Shown here piece after piece: positions 13,146-26,590 of a DNA stretch of 64,000 nucleotides. The stretch covers positions 75,918,109 through 75,982,108 of the forward strand of contig RSEF01000002.1 in assembly GCA_003993805.1 (NCBI GenBank). Direction: 5' to 3'. Origin of the DNA: Himantopus leucocephalus. Its lineage: Eukaryota; Chordata; Aves; Charadriiformes; Recurvirostridae. Positions within the stretch are counted from its first letter, which is position 1; each line of letters starts with the position of its first letter. Below the pieces are notes generated by a model. It had not been told where the DNA came from. It searched no databases and worked only from the letters and a program-made list of their open reading frames with translations. Both the position numbers and the translations under genes were made by a program.

Positions 13146-13812
13146 CTTTTCCATTTATTGTTAATGCTGATGCAATTGTGGCTGTTACTGGCACTGGCAA
13201 TTGTGGCACTAATGGATGTATCCTTGGTCGGCTCCCCATCCTAGCACGCTCTGCACCAGGTCCTAATAAAGCTCCCACTGGTTTTTCTGCTCCTACTTCT
13301 GGTGCTACAGAGTCTTCTTGATCCTGCTCTATATGGTCCATTTTATCCGGGCTTTCATTCTGGAAGCCATCAACTGTTGTCCGGCTCTTAATTGGACTTT
13401 TGGGCACTAGGATTTTAATACCTGATTTTGCAAGGTCCATATTTTTCCTTCCAGAAAGAGATGGTGAATTGTTTTTCCGGAACTTCTGGGTGGCAGAAAA
13501 GAGTTGATTATTTTTTGACTCATGGTCTTTAGCCATAACTAAAGATTTAGTGGATGTCTTTGAAAAAGAACTATTGGTAGATCTAGAAATTTGTTTTCTG
13601 GCATTATTTGGAGAGGTCCTGTTTGTCCTGGTTAATGTGCTTTCTTTCTGCTTTTCATTGTGGCGTCTGTTAAATTCATGTATATATTCCTCACAATTAA
13701 CAAGGTGCTGTTCTGGCTCCCAAGTATCATCTTCACTGTCGTATCCTTTCCATCGCACCAAATACTCTGTTTTTCCCTTCTTGTTTTTCCTCTTGTCAAC
13801 AATTCTCTCTAC
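13146..13812 (-). CDS. CDYL: CDYL chromodomain exon (internal coding exon, partial gene)
   Basis: CDYL is a nuclear corepressor that reads methylated histone H3 (K9 and K27), links to Polycomb and H3K9 methyltransferase complexes, and has a C-terminal crotonase-like domain reported to remove crotonyl-CoA. This 667-base exon encodes 222 residues plus one base. It opens [20 protein letters not shown], then [20 protein letters not shown]: the chromodomain, about residues 1-52. Trp21 and Tyr24 are the expected cage aromatics. A Ser/Lys/Arg-rich linker follows, with the CDYL-specific [19 protein letters not shown] and [20 protein letters not shown]. The splice sites are a TTTTAACAG acceptor and a GTATGT donor. 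The exon starts in phase 0, so the start codon and the first cage tyrosine must come from an upstream exon. The close relative CDYL2 begins similarly, but the linker identifies CDYL. The crotonase domain is not in the window. Confidence 0.96.
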
Positions 13813-13832
13813 CTGTTAAAAGGAAAATTCAA
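13813..13832 (-). other. CDYL: Splice acceptor of the chromodomain exon
   Basis: On the minus strand, a moderately pyrimidine-rich tract ending TTTTCCTTTTAACAG precedes the exon, which begins GTA GAG AGA (V-E-R). In known CDYL transcripts different first exons join at exactly this valine, so this is the probable shared acceptor. Confidence 0.9.
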
Positions 13833-15468
13833 CATTAGACATGGGCAGATACACAACTCAAGTGAGCAACTTGCACGCAAATAATTTGTTAAGTGTAGAT
13901 AGATTTAAAAATACTCTTGTTCTGTAATTCTGTATTGGAGCTCTGCAGCTTACAGTCTTTCACTGCTGACTGGCAATTCCTCTCTTCAGATTGGTACTTC
14001 CATATCATAAAAGATGTTCTAAAATACCAAAATTGTTCTTCAGTAAGTATTTTGCATGCACAAGAATCTGAATATGACACACTAAAGTTGACAATCAGCA
14101 TTGGCCCCAGCAAAGTTTTGACACCGATTTCAACGTGGATAGGATTTCCCTCTCTGAATACAGAGATCATGTTTAAATATGCTGTATAAACATAGCGTGT
14201 TTACCTTACAAAACTTATCAATTTGATATTGTTTGAATAATTTGCTTGCTTAGCATAAGGCATATGTGAGAATCTCTTACTTACAGTGAGCTATCGCATA
14301 GCCACCAGGGACAATATAGTACAGTTCAGAAATTGGGACAAATACAGAAGATTTTTTTTAAAGGCTGTTCTTCTTGTGAAAACAGGGAACTTGTTTTGGC
14401 CAGAGTCTTTGGTACACATACTTGAACAAATTACCATGCCTCACTTATCTGCAAATAGAGATGATATTTATGTCACAAGTATTAAGCATGCACATGCTAA
14501 AACTGCACGTGGGACCCACAGCCTAGAGGAATTCAGGCACTGGGGTAAAGCAAACAGGGCAGACAGCAGCAGCTGCAGGGACAGAGGCTCATGCCTCTTA
14601 CGAAAATTCATGCCAGTCATGCTAGTCCTGCAGAAAGGGAATTCTTTTACGGAAAGAGAAATGTAAGCGCAAAGGCTAGTCTTAGGATTTTCCCTTTTTA
14701 TTTCATTTTTCATACCCAGGCTGATCCTTCTGGTAAATCCTCCAGACCGCTTCACTTATGGGACCAATAAAGCTTTCTTCCCCACCTCTATCTTCCTTTT
14801 GGTTATTTTTAAAAAATAATAATAATAATAAAAAGTGTGTGTGTGGGGGGGAGTGATTAAATCCTAACCCCTCATGAGCAAAGACCACGCATGTAGGCTA
14901 AGATCACACGTACCTAGGAGAACTTTTGAAGACCAGTAATGTTCACTGGAGTGGCATTAATGGAATGGAATGCCTATGGAACAGTTTGGAAGGATGTAAG
15001 GAAAATACGGGTATGTATGGTATACATATATATGGTATATGATTCATTACCGAATCATATGACTGTTGACAACAGATTAATAGTACACCTCAGTTTTATA
15101 TGTGGCATGTTATCATAATGTACTGCCTGGCTTTCAACAGTGAGGTTAAATGATTACTATTATAATCTCAGCAGCAATATAACTACACATCCTACGACTT
15201 TATGTGATACCCTGCAGGTGTTGTAATATGTTGTCCTGTCATTAGGATGTTGCACAGCTCTGTTTCCATAGGTCTTTAAAAAAAACAGCCAAAACAACAA
15301 CACACAAATAAAAAACAAACACAAACTAGTTCCACCTTTACCTTGTTACTCAGTTATACAACCCAACACATTTTATAGAGTAATGCAATATAAATTGTCC
15401 AAATATTATTTAAAATGTTAAAATCCATCAAAATATTTTTATTCTGGTTATTTCACTTTTTACTAAAG

Positions 15469-15730
15469 TTACTGGACTTAAAAAACCACGCAGCTAGAAA
15501 AATGAAACTATTATTTTTCCATGAAACTGTATTTAAGTACATCTTAACAAAAATCCTACCCCAAATAAGAAAGCCATGATGGAGAAATATGCCTTCAAGN
15601 TTACTGGACTTAAAAAACCACGCAGCTAGAAAAATGAAACTATTGTTTTCCATGAAACTGTATTTAAGTACGTCTTAACAAAAATCCTACCCCAAATAAG
15701 AAAGTCATGATGGAGAAATATGCCTTCAAG
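15469..15730 (+). repeat. Direct duplication of about 130 bp flanking an N (probable assembly artefact)
   Basis: Bases 15469-15599 and 15601-15730 are nearly the same sequence in the same orientation, with a single N at 15600 between them. They differ by three substitutions and one base of T-run length. An almost perfect tandem copy whose junction is exactly one N is what results when two contigs, or two alleles, that should overlap are instead placed end to end. A real tandem duplication is the alternative. Confidence 0.9.
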
Positions 15731-18080
15731 TTTTTTTTAGTAGAGACTGAGTAAAAAGACCTTCAAGTATTAAGCCAGAAATGTTAAATTAAAAAATAAA
15801 AACAAACTCATGAATCAAACCTAATATTGTCAAAAAAAGCTGTTACTGCTATAGTCTTGCTTATCCTTTCTCACTCTCTTGACCTTCTAAAATAGATTTT
15901 AAAAACACAATTCTCAGAGAAAGATCTCTACTACTAGTAAGGTATTTTTATTTTCTAGCAGGAAATCTTTGTACCAAACAGCATCGATTACTGGGCACAA
16001 AGTTCTACTAACGTCTTTCAATACTGAAAGGCCACCCATTAAGGACATGCCCTTTTCAGGTAGGAAGCCATCCCTCTCATCCAAAAAAACAGACGCCTTG
16101 CAGAGATAACAGATGAACTCTGGAAAAGGAGACAAAAAAATCCATTCTCAACCTGATGATTTATAAAGCAAACAGAAATGCATAAAGAAAACCGTTATAT
16201 TTAGCCGTATTGTCCAAGTCTGCAACAAACCATACTTTGACATTGCTCTTTTTGATTAAAAGGAGACTTTTTCCCTAACCCTTTAATTCTTCTTTTTGAA
16301 GACATCTTATTTCTATTTTGTTTACAACACAAAAATTATAGCAATTAACCTGTGATACACAATCTATCATGTGGCTTCAGAGCTTTAGTGAGGGACATTT
16401 TGGATTGCCTCAGCTTGATTAGTCTAACTCCCCTAGGACTACTTGAAAAACTGCTCAGGAATATTCTGCTTCAATACTTCTGCTGGTGGTAACAGCTTAA
16501 ATACGTGTTTCTTGTCCAGGCTCGGGAAGAGGAAACTGGAATGTTTGGGTATAGAACAGGAATAGGAATATTCATCCTGAACTAGTTGCATATTTAAACT
16601 CAGTTTCATGGCAAAGACAGAGACAAAAAACTCGTACTTCTCCTTGTTTCCTATTGAAAAAGAAAACTTGCCCAAGTCCATTTCTACTTTGATATACAGC
16701 GGTGACAGAACACGAAACATAATGCAACACATCTCAAAGTCTTACGTTAGAAGTTACTAATGACTTACATACAAATATTAAAATTAAAAAAGAACATGAC
16801 TGGGTGGGGAAAAAAGTCTAAGTTTCTACTTCCTGACACATCAGTTACGATGCGGTTTGATGATACAGCTAACTTGCTGGAACAGCTAGGTAACATCCAC
16901 ACAGGCAGCATTGCTTCTCCCCCCGCTATTGTAACCCTAGTTACAAAAGCTGGTGCTTTTCTGATCTTGTGACGAGTTTGTTCAGAGACTTAAAAACTGG
17001 CAGAGTGCCCCTAGGCACCAGGGTAAGAGCGAGACCACATCCATAGCCATGATCATGCCAGAAATGCTGGCGACGGCTAGTTCAGGCCAACTACCATTTC
17101 TACAGTGTCGTTCTGCCACAGGGTAATATTTATTTTTAGTAATTAAGAGGTTCTGTACAGCCAGGATTTGCAGCTAATGGTTAGTTTTCAAGTGTTGTGG
17201 AAGAATCAAAACAAAAAGGAAAATTATATAACAAAGAAAGACAAAGCAAGTGTAAGAGAAAGTTATCAGGCAAACTATCTGGGTGGCAAAAGATAACATT
17301 TCCCAGTTTATTTTAGCATGCTAAGTTATCACTCTCTCCACATGGGGTACTGATCAACAACACTCAAAAACTCAGCCTGCATAAAAACTGGCAGAAAACA
17401 ACGCACTGCTCAGAGGTATAATCCAACAGTAGAGTGCCCAAATTACAATCCCACACACCATAATTATACCTGAGATTTCCCATCTGTAAAATGGTAAACT
17501 TCCCTTCTTTCCATGAATGTGGTGAGAATCAGTTCACGTTTGCTTTCTCTCCCTGAAGAAGCAAATACTTTGATTTCAATTGCTTTTATTAACAAAATAT
17601 ACTGTATCTGTACTTTTTTAAAAAAACGGACAGGAACAGGGTAAGGTTGCAGGCCAAAGGGGTGTTTGGCTGCAGGTGCAGTGGGTGAAAACAGCAACAC
17701 CGCAACTGCTCCTCCCCATCCTGTGCTCAGAGACAACAGCTCCTCCCCATCTGTCAGCACAACTTCTTGTGTAATTATTCCCTAACGTAGTTCTGTCAAA
17801 GTGACCTGGTTTAGATATTAAGAATACCTGAGCTAATGTTGGCATCCTGAAATAACTGGTTTGGAGAGCAGCCACATATGCGGTATTTTCTGACACATTT
17901 AAGAGGACTGCGACTTCCAGCAGAGGACAACAAACACCTATGGGCAGGACAGGTACGGTAACCCCTTCGTTCTGCTATGGTCAGAAAAAGGACACATAAT
18001 CTTTATCCACGATGAAAGATCTTTAGTTCAGGTCCAAGTAAGGGTGAAACTCAAGAGGATGTAAGGCATACTCTGTGTGT

Positions 18081-18118
18081 GTATATACATATGTTTTTAT
18101 ATGTATATATAAAAAGAT
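18081..18118. repeat. TG/TA-rich microsatellite region
   Basis: A short TGTG run passes into alternating TA with interruptions. It is a degraded dinucleotide repeat in the intron. Confidence 0.7.
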
Positions 18119-18604
18119 CATACTTTAATATAACAGAAGAATTGAAGAGATTAAACTGAAGGTATAGCTGTCATGGGGGAAAGAAAAAACAGAATGAGCA
18201 AAATAAACATATAATTAAGCACGTAAATATTCAATGAGTGCTGCCTTGTTTATCATAAATGCGTTTTCCATTCCCGTGATGTTCTTCTCTGTCCTCACAT
18301 TCATGTCAGGCTAAATTAATTTAAAGTTAACGGAATAGAATCTATGTGACTTCATACTCTTATCTGTAAAATATAGGAGAAGGCTTTGTTCTGTTAGCTG
18401 AAGGCTATGTTTACATTAGTGTTTTGGTTCAGAGCAATAGTGCAACTTAGAAGCAAATTCTTCTGCCCTCTGCACTAGTCTCGCTTACTGTGCCATGGTT
18501 TTGTTCACAGCCCAGTTTTTGTATACGTGATGTGGATTCTTTATAGAGAAATATAAACTGGAAATAGTGTTACCAATGCAATGGTGTTGTCTGCCATGTT
18601 TCAA

Positions 18605-18620
18605 CCCCTCAGGGGGCACA
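18605..18620 (+). promoter_or_regulatory. CTCF-like core motif (candidate)
   Basis: The sequence CCCCTCAGGGGGCACA keeps the CAGGGGGC core of the CTCF consensus, with mismatches at two weaker positions. Chance matches of this quality occur, and no occupancy data are available. Confidence 0.25.
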
Positions 18621-19440
18621 CAAGTCCAAGCAAATAACATCTCTGAACAGTTTCAACACACGTTGTGGCATGGATATTCGATCCTGAGAGGCTCCGCTAA
18701 ATCCAGTCCAAAATAAAAGTGCTGCACAGCAGAATACGTAGAGGTGGGGGTCACAGCACCAACTGCTTCACTCTACTGATTTTCTCCAATTGAGCCAAAT
18801 TACTACTGCAGACTTTCCCCAATTCAGAGACTGAGGCTAGAACAAATGCAAGTCTTGCACACATGTATGTGCTACATGTGAACAGTCACCCTTCATTAAA
18901 TTGTAAACTGTTCCATGTACAAATGGGACCTAAATGACCATCCATAAGCAAACAGCAATGTTTATGAATGACTGTTTCCTCTATTTATTAAAATCTTGCA
19001 GAAGTCAATGATAAACAGTATTCAAGTACTTCTTATTGTAAATAAAATAAATGCATTCTATATTAAAAAATCCAACTAATATATAGCAGCATACAACACA
19101 TGAAAACAGTTGAAGTGCCAAGTTTTGCTTAAAGTAAAAATAGAAAGTAATTTTGGGAAGACAGTTATTCAAAAGCAAATTTGACAAGTGTGTCAAAATA
19201 CACCTGAAGGTCTGCCAAATGTGCACTAAAACCTTCAGCGTACACATTTTCTTAGAAAATACATCATTTCCAATATTATGACTTAACACCAGTTCAGAGC
19301 ATTGCTCGCTGCAGTTAGCACCAGCAGGTAAATTTAAAAAACAGCTTAGCACACATATGTTCAGAATACCAAAACCAAAGTATTGTATGGTTAAAGTTCA
19401 AATAACATCACTAAAAAAAAAAAATCACACTAGGATTCTT

Positions 19441-19740
19441 TATAAATCCCAGAGTTCATCTTCACTGCAGCTTCGTGTTACTCCATTTGTGTTAGCGTGG
19501 CAGCGAACATAACCCTGCCGCCACACGCTCCTGGAGCTGACTGATTTGATTAGCAGGACAGAGTGATTGGATTAACAGTCGATGAACTGTTGTAAACTGA
19601 GCCGCTGCATCCTTATGGCATGACTGGCCAGAGTGTCTACACGGTACAGGACTCTCCGACTGCGGTGATGCCTGTATTACATATATATTGTTCTAAAAGC
19701 CAGAGCTATACAAATAAACATGGATCAGATGCAGGCAGAT
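19441..19740. promoter_or_regulatory. CpG-containing unique patch, candidate regulatory element
   Basis: This patch is richer in C+G and CpG than the surrounding intron and has no repeats. It contains closely spaced TGATTTGATTAGCA and TGATTGGATTAAC, which resemble homeodomain/PBX-type sites. It has no convincing open frame. Such a block in a long intron could be a conserved enhancer, but no conservation can be judged from one sequence. Confidence 0.25.
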
Positions 19741-22700
19741 TATTGCCTTTCTGTCAAATTAGCTACAGCAGATGATACAGCTTTTGTGTTACTTTTGTGA
19801 CAGCTCTGGGATGTGGGATGACACCTGATCTGGGCCAAGGCCTGCCAATACAGAGTTCACCTACTCAACTGTCTTCTGGCAATTGGGACTGGCAGGATGA
19901 GTTCGTACAGGATCATCGCTTTACAACCCGCAGCCGCTCCCAGCCTCCTTTTGAGGAAGCGGTGTGTGCAGTGAAGTTGGAACACATTTATGCGTATGAA
20001 CAGGAGTCACGTAAAGGGCTAATACACTTCCAGTGGTCCTTCATGCTATCAGTGCAGTAAAGAGAACTGCATATCTCAACCCTCCTTCCAAAAATTAAAT
20101 AACTGTGCTAAAACAAATATTAAGATTTCTCTTTTTCCCAAGCTTTATTTCAATCAAAGACTGTCCATTCTTTTAGGATTCCTGGGCACAAGTCATGCAA
20201 GAGCTAGCTTTGTGGCTATCTGCAACATTCAATTAATATACTGCCCTGCAGGTCATAATTAAAGTTTTAATTCACCCTCTGTATAAATTTCTAATCAACT
20301 TGCCTATAAAAATACAATTGTCTCAGTCAAGCTTGTAATTTATCATCAACTTTATGACTTATATCCTTCCATAGTCTTAGCAAAGACAATAGACAAAATA
20401 ATTTAATTACCACATTCTCATCAATGCCAATGGTTCCAGGGAATCAGCTGTGGCGTGTGCCATGCCTGGCTGCACAGCCACCTCCTGAAAAGGCACTTCA
20501 GGAAGTTTTATGCCTTGTACTTACATTCAGCAAACTGATCATCACTCTATCTGCACCTCCTTTACAATCTACTGAAAAATACAGTTCACAATCAGAAAAA
20601 AGATCTTAGTAAAAAGCCTTTTCCACAGAGGACACCAGGGAAACAGCAGGGAGGGAGGGCTTGTGACACAGTCACTTTGCTTAAGAGAATTAACTCACTG
20701 GAGAAACAGTTTGCCTGAGATTTACTTCCTCACAAGTCACCACTGATGACTGATGCTAAAATGTCAACATCACAGGTCTTTCCAGACACAATTTACATAG
20801 AAATAATCATAGCAAGTTGTGGTGCAAGTTACAGCCTACTGCAGAATTTATCAACTGCTTTACCCTAATTATAGTTATCTAGCTATTGCAAAAATGGTTA
20901 GAAAATCTTACTCTCATCAACTCACTGTTCATAACTGTTCTAACCTTTTATTTACAAAGAGATAATACAGACTTATACATTTTCTATTTTGCACAAAACG
21001 AGAACGAAAATACATGAAAAGCTGTTAATATCTGTACAACTACTGAGTATAAACAAATGCCTGCAACAACGTATTCTTACCAAATATGCACTGTTTCCTC
21101 CTTTTGAAATAAGAACAAGTGGGAAATAAGAACAGATAGGATTATCTTCTTAAATGGAAATAGCCCTAATCAGAAGAAACTGTTAAAAACTACTAGTATT
21201 TCATTTAAGATATGCATTTTGGGCAAAGCTATTACATAAGTATTACTGTGTGATTAAGTTATTAAATTTTTTCTCATCACTAGTTACTAGAAGATCCCAG
21301 CATCACCCACACATAGAATTCCAAAAGAAATTCCTCCCATATTCAATTCATTTATAAAAGCTGTATCCCAGGAAGCAAATCCTGGACCTTTTTCTTCCCA
21401 AAGGTAAATATTCCATCTGCACTTGTCAAATTCTGTTGCTGGTATCTATCCACTGCAGTCATGAAAAGTACAGGTCCCAAACTTGGTGTAACCAACACTA
21501 TCCCAAAGAAAAAAAATATAGAAAATTGAAATGTATATTTATTATTGGCAACTCTGGCAATGTGAAAGACAAAACTCTCACCCAAAGATGATCATGTTTT
21601 GGGATGTGATAATTTTGGGAAATACAGTAATAAATTAAAGCTACCTCACAGTAAGAACTTCAACAGCTTGCCTACTATTTACTTAGAGGATAAGGCCAGT
21701 AGAAATATTGTCACTTTATCCTTCAGCTAGAGTAATACAGAGTAGCAGATGAAGAATTTGTCAACGTTAAGCATCAAGACTACAGACTTTTGCTTTCAAA
21801 GCAGGAGAAACTGAACCTTCAACAGTACTCAATTACAAAGACTCCGTAAAGACAACTGACTGATAAAGATTCAAAATATTTTATCTAAAGAGCGTCTTAA
21901 GGTGAGAGTAACTCACAGCAAAACCACACTCCCAATATGTTAGAGAACACTTTGTCATGGCTAAGCAAACTTCAGAAATAGGAACTGTAACAAGAAAGAG
22001 GAGAAAGAAAAAGAAAATCACAGGACAGCTGAAGAGTGAACTTGGTATGCTGTAATTAATTTATCAAATTCCACTTAATTCTTCAGTAGCACTTTTATCT
22101 ACCAACATGACACAAAGCTTTTCAGCAGCCTACTGCTTGCAGAAGGGACAAGTGACATGAGTCTGCTACTGTAGATCACTTGACCAAACCTCAGTAAGAA
22201 GGGACGTGGACGTCCTATAAGGTCTTAGAAGCTTAGCAGTCTCTTCCTCCTTTTTTCTTTTAGAGGTCCTGAGGTGTTTGTCCTAAATAATGATAGGAGC
22301 AACAGCTTTCTTTGGAATCACTGCATCCGAGAAAGCACAACACGCACTTACCAGGCTCCTCTCAGCTTTGCACCAAAAGCTGATTTCAGCATGACATAAT
22401 TCAAGCTTCTGGATACAAGACCTGACTGCATTTTTGCTTTCAAATACAGAAAAACATACTAAACAATTCCAGATCACAGTCAAGAACAACATTATTTACT
22501 GGTTCTTTCTGTATTCCTTACCTCAATTCCAGACATGTCCTAGAAGAATGTACTGATACCGTATAAGCACAGGTCCCCAGTCACTCTGCCTGCAATATGA
22601 CTTCTCTCAATACTTGATCTAATCCCATCTAGAAAAGCTGGTGATATGGAAATTTACCCTAATTAATCAACCTCAGTGCTGCACAGCTGCCTCTTAGTTA

Positions 22701-25700
22701 TGACATTCTGTTTCTCTATGGGATTTATTAGTAGATGAACTATTTTTCCAGTAGGAAAAAGGCATTTCTCTGTTTTAGGTCTCAAGTCCCTGTGTCTCCC
22801 CAGCTTTAATTCTGAACCTCAGTTATTGTTCCTTATTTAATACTACTGCAGCTTCTATGACTCCACTCTCCCATTTTCTTTTGGAACTGGGCTATGGGGT
22901 ACAAATAAAGCTGTGGGATCACTGGTAACTCTGCTTCGCAAAGGTTCTTCCAGCTTGCAAGGTTTTAAAGTGTGTTTGTAAAAACAGGGAAATTTTATAA
23001 TGTTCTTCTAGTGTGTGCCTTCTTAACAAAAAAATAAAATAAAATTCAGAGTACATACAAATAAGTTCATGATCTTTGGCACATAATTAACTTTTTATTA
23101 GGCCTGCACATGGCACATGAGTAGTACAAGTTTTGCAATAAGGTATGTATTCAAATGACTTTCTTATTTCACCGGTATCTGTAACTTTAAGGGGTTCCGA
23201 AGGCTCATCCTTTCATCCTTCAAACATGCCAATCAGAAATAAAACTAGTCTACGTTGTATCACTGTTTTTAACATACATATACATCCTGCTGGCATCATT
23301 TGTATGAAAATATATTTTCAATAATTATGATTTTCCCAAAATGTATCTAATGCTTTAGGCGTGAGCCATACTTTCTAACATCAATTCACTAGCCATTCAA
23401 CCTAACACATTACATAGATACTACAAGGCATGAACCAAAGGGACTGATGCCTATAAGATTTTCTTCTATTGTCTTTTGAAAATATGCACTGTCTTAAGTT
23501 CTGTTATCTACTGATCCTATCCACTGTCAGTTCATACATGCATACTAAAAGTAACAGACACCAGATATTATTCTGATTACCGTGATGTTGGTTCATAAAG
23601 CATGTTGTCCCATCTCAAAATCCTTCATGCTTTGGCAATGACAACAAACAGCATTAAAAGCAGGCTTGGGAAATGGCAGCCTCATTAATAGCAACTTGTG
23701 TTGAGGTAGTTAAACTCATTTTTCAATAATTCAGATTTTTTAAAAAAGCTGGATAAGCTGGATAGCAGCAACTTCTCCATTACATGGTTAACAAGAATTT
23801 CTGCAGTAATATAGCTATAAAAACCTTCAGGAGAATCTTCTATTTGCTGTCCTCTGGAATGAAGTAAGATAAGGAAAAATACAGGCAGTTTCCAGAATGA
23901 GGTAATAAAATAAAAAAAGTTATTTGTTACTCAAAACAGTTCTTCTTGCCCATTACTTTTGTCCAGAAAACATTGTCTCAAAATTGGCTGTAGCATGAAG
24001 TAGCCATTGCACTCTTGATAAAACACTTAAAAAATGTGCCCTTTAAGGTCACAATGCAGATACTAAAGAAACCTAAACTCTTTGTTCTGCAGATTTTGCC
24101 GATGCTCTGTAAAGTCTGTGGAAAGCCAAAACTTTTTCCTAAAAGGAACCATGGCTGTAATCTTCATTTAGGCAGAACTGGCATGACACGACAACGTGTT
24201 AAAGTCCAACCTCAAGAATAAAGGAACCAAGAGTTACCTTCTACAAGCATAAATTTCCTTCTCTACTTGCATTCAAGTCTTTCCCTCTGCAGATATGCAG
24301 AAATAATCGGTCGGCTTTCTATTGTTACTACAGAAATATTGTAAGTAAGTTACCACGTGCTGTTTTGTAGAGGAGAACATATTTTTCTGTATTTTCAACC
24401 AGATATGAATACTGTATTGGCTTTTGGTGCATCTTCACCCACCCACTGTACCCTGTTCTAAGATAACACTTCATCTGTTTAAAAGAGTAGTTCTTGGAAA
24501 AGAAAAAAATCATCTCTCATGCCATCTCCTTCAGTCTCAGTTGCTTTTTATTCCTTTCCCAGTGTTTGTCCCTGTCTGAATCTGATACTGCTATTTGCAG
24601 TGTTTTTCCTAATCCCACATCATACTTTGCTCTCCAAATAATGCCTTGAGGATTATTTTTCTCATCATTTTATACTGTAATGGCATATTAAACCCTTACT
24701 CATTTTTTTTAGTTTCAAGACTGAAGTAATTTGTAAAATACTCTGTAAAATAACAGGTTTTATTTTTAAAAAAATTAAAAATCTTTGTGTTCACTTTAAT
24801 CTATGCAGCTGTTTGTGGAACAGTCACTGTTCACAAACAGGTTTTTTATTACATAGAAGGTATTTTAAATTAGGCCCAAACCCTTCTTCTTGCTTTAGTT
24901 ATGTGTACAATTTCATGAATGCATCGCAAATCATAATTTCTATACTGTATAGGCTGTACAGAATAAACAACTGTCTTACCTCCTTGTTTATGAAATAGGC
25001 AAATTCACTAACGTGTGCATGGAGAATCAAGACTTAAGCAGGTAATACACCAGCATCTATTTTCCCCTTCACTATGTCTTTTCATATTTAAAGTTAGTTT
25101 AAATACACACTATAAGCACGAACACTATTTTACTTGAGCTGTTTTTCGTATATAACTTCTTAGCATTGTTGCCATTTCTCCATTGAAAAAACACTCATAT
25201 CCAAACTAATGCCACAAAAAGAATGCGAAAATGCACATTAAATTGTCATCACATCACAACATAAACATTATTTACAGGTTGCCTGCACTGAGAAACGGTC
25301 ATCACAGGCCAGTATCAACAGTGGGGAGTTACCCTTCCAAAATAGCTACTGCGTCACAAAACACCTTTCCCACAGAAGTAATACCAGTCAGTTTCTTTGC
25401 ACAGAAAAGTCCTCGAATTCAAGGAATGACCAGGCAAGGTCTAGCATGCTGGTCTTCCAAACTTCTAGCCTTGGTAAACACTGCCTACATAAAATAGAAA
25501 TAAATTATTTAGAAGCAAGTTGCCAAATTCCAGGAATATGACATTATACATATTTTGTCATAGTACAGTTACTGTAACATTGAAATACAGAAACATATTT
25601 CACTTCCTTTCAAATTTCACTGGAAGAACAGGTGAGAGTTCCTTTCTCACTACACATTTGTCTTTATGACTAGCATTATTACTGCATACCTATACTGCAT

Positions 25701-26513
25701 GCAAAGACTTAATGCTGCAAATTCCTTGCCGAGGGTCCATCTCTTTCTAGAAGTAGTCACATTTTTTGAAAATATTTTGAATTCAGGATCTTCTTTAAAA
25801 ATAGGTAATTTCCCTTTTTTTTCAGGTGCTGGTAATTAATCTAGTCATCTGTTGGCAATGTCCAGTATCACCTGTAAATTCAAAATATCTAGTGGTTAAC
25901 TGGAATATGTTTTAAAACATACCTTTTAAAAAGATTTTTGCATACTAAAGGTCTTTTGTGGTAGTTTTTGATAGCATTTTTAATTCTGTAGCGCCATAAA
26001 GTACAATCAGTGCTACTCAGAACAGGGTTTAGTCTTATCTCTACAGTTACTCAAAAATTAAACTAAATTAATCGATATTGTTACCGTTACATTGGTGCTA
26101 CAGCAAACAGAATTGAATCTCGATAACAAATGTACAGATTTAGATGCAATCCAAAGCACTAATGATTTTATAAAGGGATTTCCTGGAAACTGTGTCCAAA
26201 CTGCTGTACTTTGTTATATAGTTCATGAGCCTGCATCTTCCACACCTTGCTACTTAAGTAACACATAGGTTCAGCTTTTTGCTTGCTATTTTTATTATTA
26301 CTAATCAGTTACCAAGATATTTATCACTGATTAATTTACACTTTGATTTTAAGGCTATGCTTTTTATTATATTGAGTGAGATTAGTCACATCATCAGTGT
26401 GAGAAATTTTTTTTCATCTGAAATCACAAAAACAGTTAACGTTAGGTAAAGTTAAATATCCTTTAATAATTCCTTCAACTTTTTTTTCTTTTAAGTGTTT
26501 TCCTCTAAAATGT

Positions 26514-26590
26514 TTTGGTTGGTTGGTTGGGGTGTTTTGTTGTCTCTTTAGGTTTTTGGTTTTGGTGGTTTTTGGGGTTTTTTTTGAGGC
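26514..26590 (+). repeat. G/T-rich low-complexity tract
   Basis: About 75 bases almost free of A and C on the plus strand, beginning with GGTT repeats. It is low-complexity and encodes nothing recognisable. Confidence 0.7.

Noticed and set aside
13085..13819. Plus-strand open frames opposite the CDYL exon
   Set aside because: They are antisense shadows. The minus frame matches CDYL precisely and has matching splice sites.
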